Positions 1 to 7,210 are shown, numbered from the stretch's first letter. The stretch is 7,779 nt of DNA from an uncultured Bacteroidales bacterium (GCA_947175585.1 CAMWNL010000062.1:1-7779), one strand, 5' to 3'. Numbers and translations: made by a program. Notes: generated from the sequence alone by a model not told the origin.

Positions 1-1
1 A

Positions 2-241
2 ACCGACGAGCATACCGACGGTAAAGGCTACCAATTTGCTCTTATAACCTATATAATGAATGAAGACCAAACATTGACAAGACATATTGAATCTTTTATT
101 GCTACAGAAGACGGCTCTATCAATCAGCTACCTTTTGATGAAGTCAAAGAGATTATGTCATCACAATTCGGATATACTGACTATAATCCATTCTCAATGT
201 TATGCGCAATTCGCAATCCGCAAACCTTATTAATGAAATAA
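2..241 (+). CDS. C-terminal fragment of an unrecognised protein (5' end outside window)
   Basis: The reading frame is open from the left edge of the window to a TAA at 239-241, giving 79 residues of a longer protein. An internal ATG at 56 exists, but the frame stays open upstream of it without a stop, so a partial gene is more likely than a 61-residue protein. The visible part is a soluble, mixed-charge sequence rich in acidic residues (for example TEDGSINQLPFDEVKEIM) and ends in NPQTLLMK. I see no signal peptide, membrane helix, zinc ligand pattern or catalytic motif and do not recognise the family. Two stem-loops follow within 20-50 bp of the stop, which suits the 3' end of a transcription unit. 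Function unknown; confidence refers to it being coding. Confidence 0.6.
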   Translation, partial: TDEHTDGKGYQFALITYIMNEDQTLTRHIESFIATEDGSINQLPFDEVKEIMSSQFGYTDYNPFSMLCAIRNPQTLLMK

Positions 242-258
242 AGTCGATGAAAATGTAA

Positions 259-279
259 CTCTGTGACTTAGTCACGGAG
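259..279 (+). terminator. Short stem-loop after the first gene, possible terminator
   Basis: Positions 259-267 pair with 271-279 (nine pairs including one T-G wobble) around a three-base TTA loop, 17 bases after the stop at 241. Only GTTTG follows, so the U-tract is weak; termination is inferred from position rather than from a classical motif. Confidence 0.35.
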
Positions 280-285
280 AGTTTG

Positions 286-334
286 AGAAGCCTGCGGCAG
301 ATATTGCAAAACGCGATATTTACCGCAGGCTTCT
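286..334. repeat. Long near-perfect inverted repeat / stem-loop
   Basis: The arms AGAAGCCTGCGG (286-297) and CCGCAGGCTTCT (323-334) are a perfect 12-bp inverted repeat. Inside them 298/322 is a mismatch, then 299-307 pairs with 313-321 (nine pairs including two G-T wobbles), leaving a five-base A-rich loop at 308-312. No T-run follows on either strand, so it is not a textbook intrinsic terminator. It lies between the stop of the left-hand gene and the putative rmuC promoter. It could act as a 3' end stabiliser or terminator of the upstream transcript, or be a copy of a dispersed palindromic element; the window alone cannot distinguish these. Confidence 0.6.
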
Positions 335-406
335 GACAATCCTCCACACTATGATATAGTTACATTATTGCGATCAAATACTATAGGAGGTTATCGGTTC
401 TTTTTG

Positions 407-414
407 TAATTTTG
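407..414 (+). promoter_or_regulatory. Putative -7 promoter element of rmuC
   Basis: TAATTTTG at 407-414 is an exact match to the Bacteroidetes -7 consensus TAnnTTTG and ends 19 bases before the rmuC ATG, implying a very short leader. No TTG/TTTG -33 element is found 19-21 bases upstream, so the promoter is only half supported. Confidence 0.4.
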
Positions 415-433
415 TATGAAAACTGAGTGAAGC

Positions 434-1693
434 ATGAATATAGTTTTGATTTCGATATTGTGTTGCGTTACAGTAGGAGTAATTATAGCCTACTTTTCAT
501 CATCAAGACGCAACGCTGAGTTAGAGCGAGAAGCAGATAAACTACGCGACAATCTGAAACAGAGCGAAGAAAGACGCATCAGAGCCGAGGAAAGGCTAAC
601 ATCGACGTTACAGCAGACAGAGAAGTCTGATAAGGCTATGCGCGAAACATTTGCCGCTTTAGCTGCAGAAGCAATACAACAAAATACACAAAATCTTAAT
701 GCACAGAACAGGATGCAAATTGCCGAGCTCATCGCACCGATGAAAGAGAATCTCGACAATTTCCGACGGTCATATACCGATGCATATTCAAAAGAAAGTG
801 AGAAAAGAGCCATGCTCGAACAACAGTTGAGCGAACTGTTCAATCTCAACCGCACAATCGGCGAAGAAACGCGCCGACTCGGTGACGCTTTGAAAGGCAA
901 CTCAAACGTGCAGGGGCAATGGGGCGAAATGGTGTTGGAAAATATACTTGAACGTTCCGGACTGCTACGCGGCCAAGACTATTTCGTGCAGAAAACCGTT
1001 GATGCAACCGATTCAAAGGCGCGCCCAGACATAGTCATAGCATGTCCGGGCGAACGCAATATAGTAGTTGACTCAAAAGTGTCAATGTCAGACTATATGA
1101 GAATGCTTGATGCGCGAGACCGACAGACAGTAAAAGCAGCCGGAGATGCCCACGTAGCATCTGTAAGAAAACATGTCGCCGAATTAAAGCGAAAAAACTA
1201 CCAAGACCTGTTGAGCGGCCGCAACGCTGACTTTGTCATGATGTTCATACCAAATGAGGGCGCATATCTCGCCGCCATGCAACTCGACAACACTCTCTGG
1301 CAAACGGCATTTGACAGCCGGGTGATAATCGTGTCGCCCACTCACCTCGTGTCAGTCGTAAAACTTGTAGAGATGTTGTGGCGCCAGGAGAAACAAAACC
1401 GCAACGCCCTGGAGATTGCTGAAGTGGGAGCAAAAATGCTCGATAAACTCAGTAATTTCGTCAGTGAAATGGCCAAAATCAAAAACAATCTTGACTCGGC
1501 ACAACGAGCATTTGACTCGGCAATGGTGAAATTTGAAGGACGCGGAGGCCTGAGAAGTCTCAGCGAGAGCATGCGAGACAAAGGCGTCAAGAGCTCACGC
1601 GAAATGCCTCCGCGCATGACTTCGACTATTCCGCCCGAAAATCTCTCAACTGAGTCTGGAGACGCTGACGCGCAAAATAAATTCGACTTTTGA
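434..1693 (+). CDS. rmuC: DNA recombination protein RmuC homologue
   Basis: The 419-residue product has the RmuC layout. Residues 3-20 are a hydrophobic N-terminal membrane anchor, followed by a long charged coiled coil at about 26-150, then the conserved RmuC domain at about 155-380. Within the domain I see GNSNVQGQWGEMVLENIL (155-172), the nuclease-like pair PD (198-199) and DSK (213-215) that fits a PD-(D/E)XK core, FIPNEGAY, and the SPTHLVSVVKLVEMLWRQEK stretch. RmuC proteins are known to limit inversions between short inverted repeats; the nuclease activity is predicted from the fold rather than well established. The last 40 or so residues are polar and probably disordered. It is slightly shorter than the E. 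coli protein (475 aa). The start at 434 is chosen because it begins directly before the membrane helix. Its 3' end overlaps the convergent sigma-factor gene by 68 bp. Confidence 0.93.
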   Translation: MNIVLISILCCVTVGVIIAYFSSSRRNAELEREADKLRDNLKQSEERRIRAEERLTSTLQQTEKSDKAMRETFAALAAEAIQQNTQNLNAQNRMQIAELIAPMKENLDNFRRSYTDAYSKESEKRAMLEQQLSELFNLNRTIGEETRRLGDALKGNSNVQGQWGEMVLENILERSGLLRGQDYFVQKTVDATDSKARPDIVIACPGERNIVVDSKVSMSDYMRMLDARDRQTVKAAGDAHVASVRKHVAELKRKNYQDLLSGRNADFVMMFIPNEGAYLAAMQLDNTLWQTAFDSRVIIVSPTHLVSVVKLVEMLWRQEKQNRNALEIAEVGAKMLDKLSNFVSEMAKIKNNLDSAQRAFDSAMVKFEGRGGLRSLSESMRDKGVKSSREMPPRMTSTIPPENLSTESGDADAQNKFDF

Positions 1694-2141
1694 CAGTGCC
1701 GAGCGGCAGACCGGTGTGCTCGGCAATCTCAGCATATTTATAACCGCTAAGGTGCATTGAGAAAGGCACACGGTAATCATCGGAGAATGAATCTATGACA
1801 CGGTGGATTTCCTGAACCGCCATTGAACCGTCGGGGGTCTCATAACCGGAATCCTGCGGTAAGTTGAGCAGATAGAGGTCCTCACTTGAGTCACTGACAG
1901 TAGCCTTGCGCGACGCTTTACGGTAATTGTTGATAAACAGATTACGCATGATTGTGAACACCCAACCCTTAAAGTTCACGTTATCGACATATTTTTCTTC
2001 ATTGTCAAGGACTTTGAGAGTCGTGTCCTGAAGCAAATCATAAGCATCGTCACGATTTGATGTCAATGTATAGGCAAAGTTCAACATGTTGTTTTGGATT
2101 TCAAGTAGTTTTGCCTGAAAAGTTTTTGATACCATAGTCAT
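1626..2141 (-). CDS. ECF-type RNA polymerase sigma factor (sigma-70 family)
   Basis: The product has the two domains of an ECF sigma factor. Region 2 lies at about residues 15-78 (QNNMLNFAYTLTSNRDDAYD, LLQDTTLKVLDN, NVNFKGWVFTIMRNLFINNY) and would bind core polymerase and the -10 region. Region 4 lies at about 109-163, with the helix-turn-helix YAEIAEHTGLPLGTVKSRI contacting the -35 region. The wording is typical of a widespread Bacteroidales sigma-factor group. I chose the ATG at 2141 (MTMVSKTFQ, 171 aa) because it is preceded by an A/T-rich stretch; an upstream ATG at 2174 would add 11 residues but has GC-rich DNA before it, and 2135 is also possible. No FecR-type anti-sigma or TonB receptor gene is next to it. 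A weak -7-like TATTGTTG (2244-2237, minus strand) lacks a good -33 partner. Which promoters it directs is unknown. Confidence 0.93.
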   Translation of the reverse strand: MTMVSKTFQAKLLEIQNNMLNFAYTLTSNRDDAYDLLQDTTLKVLDNEEKYVDNVNFKGWVFTIMRNLFINNYRKASRKATVSDSSEDLYLLNLPQDSGYETPDGSMAVQEIHRVIDSFSDDYRVPFSMHLSGYKYAEIAEHTGLPLGTVKSRIYFARQRLQTQLRDFRAE

Positions 2142-2307
2142 AGGTTTAATTTTATTACGAGATACAATTAACATTCACTCACGCCCGGGTCAATAAACAA
2201 CAGGGCGAGACGCCATATACCGGCTGTCTATAAAGACAACAATATCGAGGCTCAAATTCCCTCGGAATTATGATTTAATAACGAGCTTTTAGATTAGGCA
2301 ACCTTTG

Positions 2308-4326
2308 TTAACCGCGAAGTCTGGCGGCAAGTTTGCGATGGCGACGGGCAGATTTTGAATCATCTACAGCCTCATAAATTTCGGCCAATGTGTCATGAAT
2401 CTCTGCGACATCAGCGTTGCGGCCGTGAGCAACTAAAAGACGGTCGAGGGCATTGGAGTAATCACCGCATGACAGGAAAAAGCGTCCGAGTTCGTAAGGA
2501 GCACGGTAATCTGACGGCACTGTTTCGGTCAATCTGTCGAGCAGAGAAATCGCATTGTCGGCATCACTCATCGACAGGAGCGCCTGAGCTTTGCCGAGAA
2601 CGGCAGGAATATGAAGGGGATAAACGGCAAGCGCTTTATCATACTCTTTCACGGCTTTTTCGGGTTGCCATTTTTTTGAGCGAAGCGTTTCAGCCTTACG
2701 GAAATATTCTTCGGCAATTTCCAATAATTTTGCATCCTGTTCGGCATATTCAGCCGACAGCTCACTGTAACGCTTATCAGATTCATCAACTACAGACTTA
2801 ACCTTACGAGCGAGCAGACGCGCCATCACAGGATTGACAAGGTCGTTGCGGAAACCCGTAGCCTGACACAGCAATCTAACTGCGGCAGCATAATCTCCAT
2901 TATCAAACGCTTCTGAAGCAGCCGCATAGAGACTGTCGGCCTGAGCAGAATTGAGTGCCGCATCAAATGCCGCGGCGTCATTGTATGTGCGACTGAACTG
3001 TTTAATGGTCGGATTTACAAAAATATCACGCTCGTTGACAGTGCTCCTAAGACTGATACCGCCCAACGACGTGCAACGGCTGAGCGCAACATAACTTTGC
3101 CCTCCGGTAAATGCACCTCTACCGACATCGACGTTAATGCGGTTGAATGTCAAACCCTGACTTTTATGGATGGTAAGCGCCCAAGCAAGTTTAAGAGGAT
3201 ATTGTCTGAACGAACCGATGACCTCCTCTATGACGCGATGAGTCGACTCTTCCCACTTATAAAGAATATTGTCCCAACACTCTCGCTCGACTGTATATTC
3301 TGAACCATTTTCGAGCTGGACACGGATTTCGTCATCTGTAGCCTCCACTACCCGACCAAGTGTGCCATTGACCCAACGGCGCACAGGACCGACGTCGTTT
3401 TTAACAAACACGACCTGGGCTCCTTCCTTGAGAGTCAGTTCGAGATCGGTCGGGAATGAACTTTCGGGAAATTCTCCAGTGACTTCTCCGACATATTTTC
3501 GTGTAGGTGTGTTCAACGCCGCAAGCCGAGACTCATTAATATGGTCAACCATATCGCGTCGCGTGGCAATCGTCATCGAAAACGCGGAGTCATCTTTATC
3601 AATATTATTCAGGTCAAGACGCGAATTGATAGCGAGCATGTCGGCCTGAGTGGGAGATCCGAGACGGATGCGATCAAGCATCTCGACAAACGATCTATCA
3701 GTCTGGCGATAGACTTTGTTCAGTTCGACCGACACTAAATCCATCTCCTGAAACACACGGGCGTTAAAGAAATAAGGAGACGGATACCATCGGCGCAAAA
3801 TCTCTTTCATGTCAGGAGTCACAACCGGTTCAAGTTGAAAGATATCACCGACGAGCAGCAACTGCTTGCCTCCGAACGGCTGTCGACGATTGCCGGTAGC
3901 AAATCGCAAAATCTTATCAATAAAGTCAATTATATCGGCTCTCACCATCGAAATTTCGTCGATAATTATCAGTTCGAGATTCTTGATCAACGTCATGCGA
4001 GGCTTGTTGAGCTTCAGGAACGAAAACATGCGTTTAGGTGTGGCGAAATCCGGATCATCAGGCATCAGCGGTTTAAACGGAAGATGGAAAAAAGAATGTA
4101 GGGTCTGACCGCCCACATTGACCGCCGCAATACCTGTAGGAGCAAGCACTACGAGCTTCTTATCCGAATGGTCGGTGATAAAACGTAAAAATGTCGACTT
4201 GCCGGTGCCGGCCTTGCCTGTAAGGAAAACCGAACGGTTGGTCGATTTCAACAGTGTCATGACCTTAAGGAACTCCGGGTTCTCAAGATCTATGCCACTG
4301 CCTGATGTCGCTGATTTATCACTCAT
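2308..4326 (-). CDS. PIF1-like superfamily 1B helicase with C-terminal TPR domain
   Basis: The 672-residue product carries the superfamily 1B helicase motifs in order: Walker A GKAGTGKS (37-44), motif Ia APTGIAAVNVGGQTLHSFF (62-80), Walker B DEIS (123-126), motif III GDIFQL (160-165), the LNKVYRQTD motif IV region, TIHKSQGLTF (385-394), and SYVALSRC (411-418) with the arginine-finger R417. This is the PIF1/RecD-like arrangement; the family uses ATP to unwind DNA 5'-to-3' and is known for acting on G-quadruplexes and RNA-DNA hybrids. From about 463 to the end the protein is helical with TPR-like units (EEYFRKAETL, AVKEYDKALAVYP, ALLSMSDADNAISLLDRLTE, ALDRLLVAHGRNADVAEIHD), probably a partner-binding module. 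The ATG at 4326 (MSDKSA) is preferred over an in-frame GTG at 4362, because 4362 falls inside the terminator hairpin of the preceding gene. All core motifs are intact. The biological partner is unknown. Confidence 0.92.
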   Translation of the reverse strand: MSDKSATSGSGIDLENPEFLKVMTLLKSTNRSVFLTGKAGTGKSTFLRFITDHSDKKLVVLAPTGIAAVNVGGQTLHSFFHLPFKPLMPDDPDFATPKRMFSFLKLNKPRMTLIKNLELIIIDEISMVRADIIDFIDKILRFATGNRRQPFGGKQLLLVGDIFQLEPVVTPDMKEILRRWYPSPYFFNARVFQEMDLVSVELNKVYRQTDRSFVEMLDRIRLGSPTQADMLAINSRLDLNNIDKDDSAFSMTIATRRDMVDHINESRLAALNTPTRKYVGEVTGEFPESSFPTDLELTLKEGAQVVFVKNDVGPVRRWVNGTLGRVVEATDDEIRVQLENGSEYTVERECWDNILYKWEESTHRVIEEVIGSFRQYPLKLAWALTIHKSQGLTFNRINVDVGRGAFTGGQSYVALSRCTSLGGISLRSTVNERDIFVNPTIKQFSRTYNDAAAFDAALNSAQADSLYAAASEAFDNGDYAAAVRLLCQATGFRNDLVNPVMARLLARKVKSVVDESDKRYSELSAEYAEQDAKLLEIAEEYFRKAETLRSKKWQPEKAVKEYDKALAVYPLHIPAVLGKAQALLSMSDADNAISLLDRLTETVPSDYRAPYELGRFFLSCGDYSNALDRLLVAHGRNADVAEIHDTLAEIYEAVDDSKSARRHRKLAARLRG

Positions 4327-4332
4327 TCTCAG

Positions 4333-4375
4333 AATATAAAAATAGCCGGAAGAGCCACACACTGACTTTTCCGGC
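4333..4375 (-). terminator. Intrinsic terminator of the outer-membrane protein unit
   Basis: On the minus strand, 24 bases past the stop at 4399, GCCGGAAAAG (4375-4366) pairs with CTCTTCCGGC (4354-4345) in a 10-bp stem with one G-T wobble and an 11-base loop. TATTTTTATATT follows (4344-4333). This is a classical hairpin plus U-tract. The U-tract also contains TATTTTTA, one base from the -7 consensus, so a helicase promoter overlapping it is possible but has no -33 partner. Confidence 0.8.
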
Positions 4376-4398
4376 CATAAAGTTACGAAAAAATATCC

Positions 4399-6006
4399 TT
4401 AGAATTTATATCCGACCGAAAGAACAACCGAATTATGGTTCTCTTTGACATTAGCCGCCGGAGCTACGAAACCGTCCCAATTGGTATAAGCCTGAAATTT
4501 GCTCTCGTTGTTCTTATGAACATAAGCCGCATCGAAATACCAACCTTTATATTTATAGCCGAGACCACAGGCGATATATTGTGTAATTTTCTTGTCAAGC
4601 GAGAAACTCGGATCAGTGCCTGAGGTAAGCACTTCGACATTACCGTCAACAGCAGCCTGCTTAACGTTACATGTCTGAGCATTATATCCCAGACGCAGGC
4701 TTAACTGAGGAGTGACACGATATTCAAGACCTACGCGCACGATGTTCGCGCCCTGGAAGATATCCTTAATATTGTTGTTGACATTGTCATCAGGAGCAAA
4801 ATCGTTATACATGGAAGTCTGATACTTGACGTGCATCGCGTCATAAGCCTGACGTTCGTAGTCTACGCTGAGTATAGCCTGATTGCCGATAACCACAGCC
4901 GCACCGGCCATGATGCGCCACGGTGTGCGCAGACGTGAGTCAAAGGATGCGATTTCTGTATATTCAGGTTCGCCATTATAATTGCTGAGTTCAGTGCCGG
5001 TAGCCGGATTATAGTAACTGTAATCAACATCTGCCTGATAAGTATGTGACAGACTGTAGTAAGTCGGAGTGTGGACAGCGAAACCGAGACGCAGAGTCTG
5101 TACAGGTTTCACAATCACACCGGCCTTGAAGTTCCAGCCACTACCGTTGATATGTTTTGTATTATATAGTTCGAAGCCTGCATTACCTGTAACGAGGCTT
5201 GAGCCATTGTCGGCAGTAACGCATGCATTTTCCATGCTCTCGCTGTAATATGAATCACGCGTGTAACTCAGATCAGTAATGCCGAAACCGATACCCCAGT
5301 AGACGATGTCGCTGATGTTTCCGCCGATATCAAAATTGTATTGATCGACAGAACCTCGCTCGCGGACATTGTACATCGCATCGCCGACAGTACCGTTCTG
5401 ATATAAGCCGAGATAATTATTAGGAGACCCGGGTTTATCATTAATCATATAACTGTTATAGGCGAGGATACTGAGCCAGTCGCAATTAGAATCGAAATAA
5501 GGGTTGTAGTTCTGGCCGAAAGAGAGATCTCCGGGAGCCTGATTACCACTGAAAGAGGCGATATAGTTAGTCAGTGAAGTGGATGTAGGATTATTGTAAC
5601 CGTTGGTTATACGATCAAATGAAGCCACACGTCCATAAGAGACACCCCATGAAATGGAACGCAACTCAGAGCCGATCCAAGACGTACCGACATAGCCAAA
5701 GTTATTGCATGCAAACTTAGTCTGATTGTCTTTATGCGAGCCGTAAGGCGTTTGAGTATCATAAGCTCTGAAGTTGAGATCAATTGTTGCGCCAACTTCA
5801 CTGCCGCGATATACGCCTACACCTGCCGGATTCTGGTTAAGCGTCGAAAGATCACCTCCGAGGGCAGTGAATGCGCCACCCATAGACATGAATCGTGCCG
5901 TACCTCTCAAATCAGACTGAGAAAGAGTGTATGCATCAACCGTGCTCTGAGCTAATGCGAGCGCCGGAGCTGCAGCTATGATTGCAGGAATAAGAACCTT
6001 TTTCAT
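4399..6006 (-). CDS. FadL/OmpP1-like outer-membrane beta-barrel protein
   Basis: The 535-residue product starts with a Sec signal peptide (1-19, cleavage expected at ALA|Q). A segment with LRGTARFMSMGGAFTALGGD and NPAG (59-62) follows, which is the N-terminal signature shared by FadL/OmpP1/PorV-like barrels. The rest is rich in alternating aromatic and polar residues, as in amphipathic strands (for example LRLGFAVHTPTYYSLSHTY, YIACGLGYKYKGWYFDAAYV), and the protein ends in VVLSVGYKF with the C-terminal phenylalanine used by the barrel-assembly machinery. Barrels of this family carry hydrophobic compounds across the outer membrane; the substrate here cannot be read from sequence. It lies 46 bp downstream of the Trp/Gly-rich secreted protein gene on the same strand with no terminator between, so co-transcription is likely. 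A strong terminator follows it. A PorV-type role in type IX secretion seems less likely given no other such genes here. Confidence 0.85.
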   Translation of the reverse strand: MKKVLIPAIIAAAPALALAQSTVDAYTLSQSDLRGTARFMSMGGAFTALGGDLSTLNQNPAGVGVYRGSEVGATIDLNFRAYDTQTPYGSHKDNQTKFACNNFGYVGTSWIGSELRSISWGVSYGRVASFDRITNGYNNPTSTSLTNYIASFSGNQAPGDLSFGQNYNPYFDSNCDWLSILAYNSYMINDKPGSPNNYLGLYQNGTVGDAMYNVRERGSVDQYNFDIGGNISDIVYWGIGFGITDLSYTRDSYYSESMENACVTADNGSSLVTGNAGFELYNTKHINGSGWNFKAGVIVKPVQTLRLGFAVHTPTYYSLSHTYQADVDYSYYNPATGTELSNYNGEPEYTEIASFDSRLRTPWRIMAGAAVVIGNQAILSVDYERQAYDAMHVKYQTSMYNDFAPDDNVNNNIKDIFQGANIVRVGLEYRVTPQLSLRLGYNAQTCNVKQAAVDGNVEVLTSGTDPSFSLDKKITQYIACGLGYKYKGWYFDAAYVHKNNESKFQAYTNWDGFVAPAANVKENHNSVVLSVGYKF

Positions 6007-6052
6007 CTTAGTTTTTGCTTAAATTTTAGTCAAAACGTTTTTATCATTTAAC

Positions 6053-7210
6053 TTATCTGCGGCCGCGACTGCCACCGCCACCTCCCGATGATCCGTGAGT
6101 TCCCGAGAATCCTCCGCGAGAGCCGCCGCCACTCGAACGGAATGATCCGCTTGATGACGATGATGAGCGATAATTATTATTTGAGTTATAAGAATTGCGG
6201 TTATTATTGGAATTGGAGTTATTGTTGACAGAAGCACGTCCGCGGCCAGAATTACCAGGACGACCGTTGTCTACACTTGATCCTCCTGTCTGATGAGAAG
6301 TAGAGGGAGTGTAACTGCCGGGGCGACCGGATGCAGAGCCGTTATTGACCGTGGTCGATGAACCGTAGCGGCCGCGCCCCATATTTCCGGGACGTGATGT
6401 CGAAGACGGAGCGTAAGCCGCACCCGGGCGATGAGCGGTAGCAGCGCCACCGCCTGCATAGTTGTGAGGTCTCGATGAGCCTGATGGCGTTGTCGGGCGC
6501 CAAGCCTGAGCAGGTCCCCAGACGGGTCCCCATGCAGGACCACCCCAACCAGGACCCCAACCAGGACCGCCCCATGACCACGATGGACCCCAACCCCATG
6601 ACGGGCCCCAGCCAAACGACCAGTAGGGATCCCAAGCCCACGAATTCCAGCCCCATCCGAACGAAGGCCCATACCAGGAATTCCAATACCACGGATTACC
6701 ATAACGCCATGACCATGACGGTCCGAAATAATTCCACGGGTCTACATCATTTATAACATAGACATTGATATTCTGAGGTTGCTGCATAGCATAGGAGTAG
6801 ACTTCTTTTAACTCCTCATCATTGCTTTCGGCAACTGCATCCGGGTTATGGAAGCGCTCTATCCGTTGAGTATATGTGAAATCGCCGTTATCGCCGGTGA
6901 CTGCCGAACTTGTCTGAGTCTGATTGCGGCGATTGTAGGTGTCGACATCGACATTAAGCGACGACACAGCCGGGACTTCATAAGTGTCAGCAGACTGATA
7001 ATCGCCTGTCGACGCATTACCGGTCACCATATAGGTAGCCTGAGTGTTTTTTTGTTGAGCCTGTTTCTGCGCTTTCAGTTCAGCTTTCTTTTTTGACGCG
7101 TCATAATAAATATCATCGTCATAATAACCCTGAGCCATCGCGAGCGACGAAACCGAAGCAATCAGCGCGGCCGAGAGAAGGTGTCGTGAAAAATAAGATA
7201 ATTTTTTCAT
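6053..7210 (-). CDS. Secreted Trp/Gly-rich low-complexity protein of unknown function
   Basis: The 385-residue product begins with a signal peptide (1-26, cleavage expected at AMA|Q), followed by a short acidic-aromatic stretch GYYDDDIYYDASKKK (28-42) and a polar region with QTQTSSAVTGDNGDFTYTQR. Residues 159-237 contain 21 tryptophans in 79 positions, embedded in W-G-P/S units such as WGPSWGWGPSWSWGGPGWGP. Residues 238-385 are a Ser/Gly/Asn/Arg tail with almost no acidic residues, two copies of RPGNxGRGR (273-281, 317-325) and RGG-like ends. No lipobox or predicted enzyme domain is visible. The YDDDIYY start resembles a group of uncharacterised Bacteroidales exported proteins, from memory of the family. 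It is the first gene of a likely two-gene unit with the downstream barrel, so a periplasmic or surface role is inferred. Several overlapping open frames here arise from the biased composition; the signal peptide and the promoter select this one. Confidence 0.82.
   Translation of the reverse strand: MKKLSYFSRHLLSAALIASVSSLAMAQGYYDDDIYYDASKKKAELKAQKQAQQKNTQATYMVTGNASTGDYQSADTYEVPAVSSLNVDVDTYNRRNQTQTSSAVTGDNGDFTYTQRIERFHNPDAVAESNDEELKEVYSYAMQQPQNINVYVINDVDPWNYFGPSWSWRYGNPWYWNSWYGPSFGWGWNSWAWDPYWSFGWGPSWGWGPSWSWGGPGWGPGWGGPAWGPVWGPAQAWRPTTPSGSSRPHNYAGGGAATAHRPGAAYAPSSTSRPGNMGRGRYGSSTTVNNGSASGRPGSYTPSTSHQTGGSSVDNGRPGNSGRGRASVNNNSNSNNNRNSYNSNNNYRSSSSSSGSFRSSGGGSRGGFSGTHGSSGGGGGSRGRR

Noticed and set aside
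348..360. ACTAT-GAT-ATAGT inverted repeat upstream of rmuC as an operator
   Set aside because: Five A/T-rich pairs only, with no known binding-site match and no -33 element near it.
490..900. 136-codon open frame on the minus strand inside rmuC
   Set aside because: It is antisense to the coiled-coil part of rmuC, Ser/Leu/Arg-rich as expected of a shadow frame, and has no recognisable motif.
2255..2269. AATTCC-CTC-GGAATT hairpin between helicase and sigma genes as a terminator
   Set aside because: Only six weak base pairs and no U-tract on the minus strand; more likely chance.
2355..2801. 148-codon open frame on the plus strand inside the helicase gene
   Set aside because: It is antisense to the TPR region, with His/Arg/Gln-rich composition typical of an antisense shadow; the helicase frame has clear family motifs.
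3269..3649. 126-codon open frame on the plus strand inside the helicase gene
   Set aside because: Antisense to the conserved helicase core; Ser/Thr/Arg-rich with no domain.
6032..6041. AAAACGTTTT palindrome between the secreted-protein and barrel genes as an operator
   Set aside because: A 10-bp A/T-rich palindrome is easily found by chance and no second copy or promoter lies next to it.
6271..6702. 143- and 116-codon minus-strand frames overlapping the Trp/Gly-rich gene
   Set aside because: They are alternative frames of a G-rich repeat region; only the 385-codon frame has a signal peptide, proper start and promoter.
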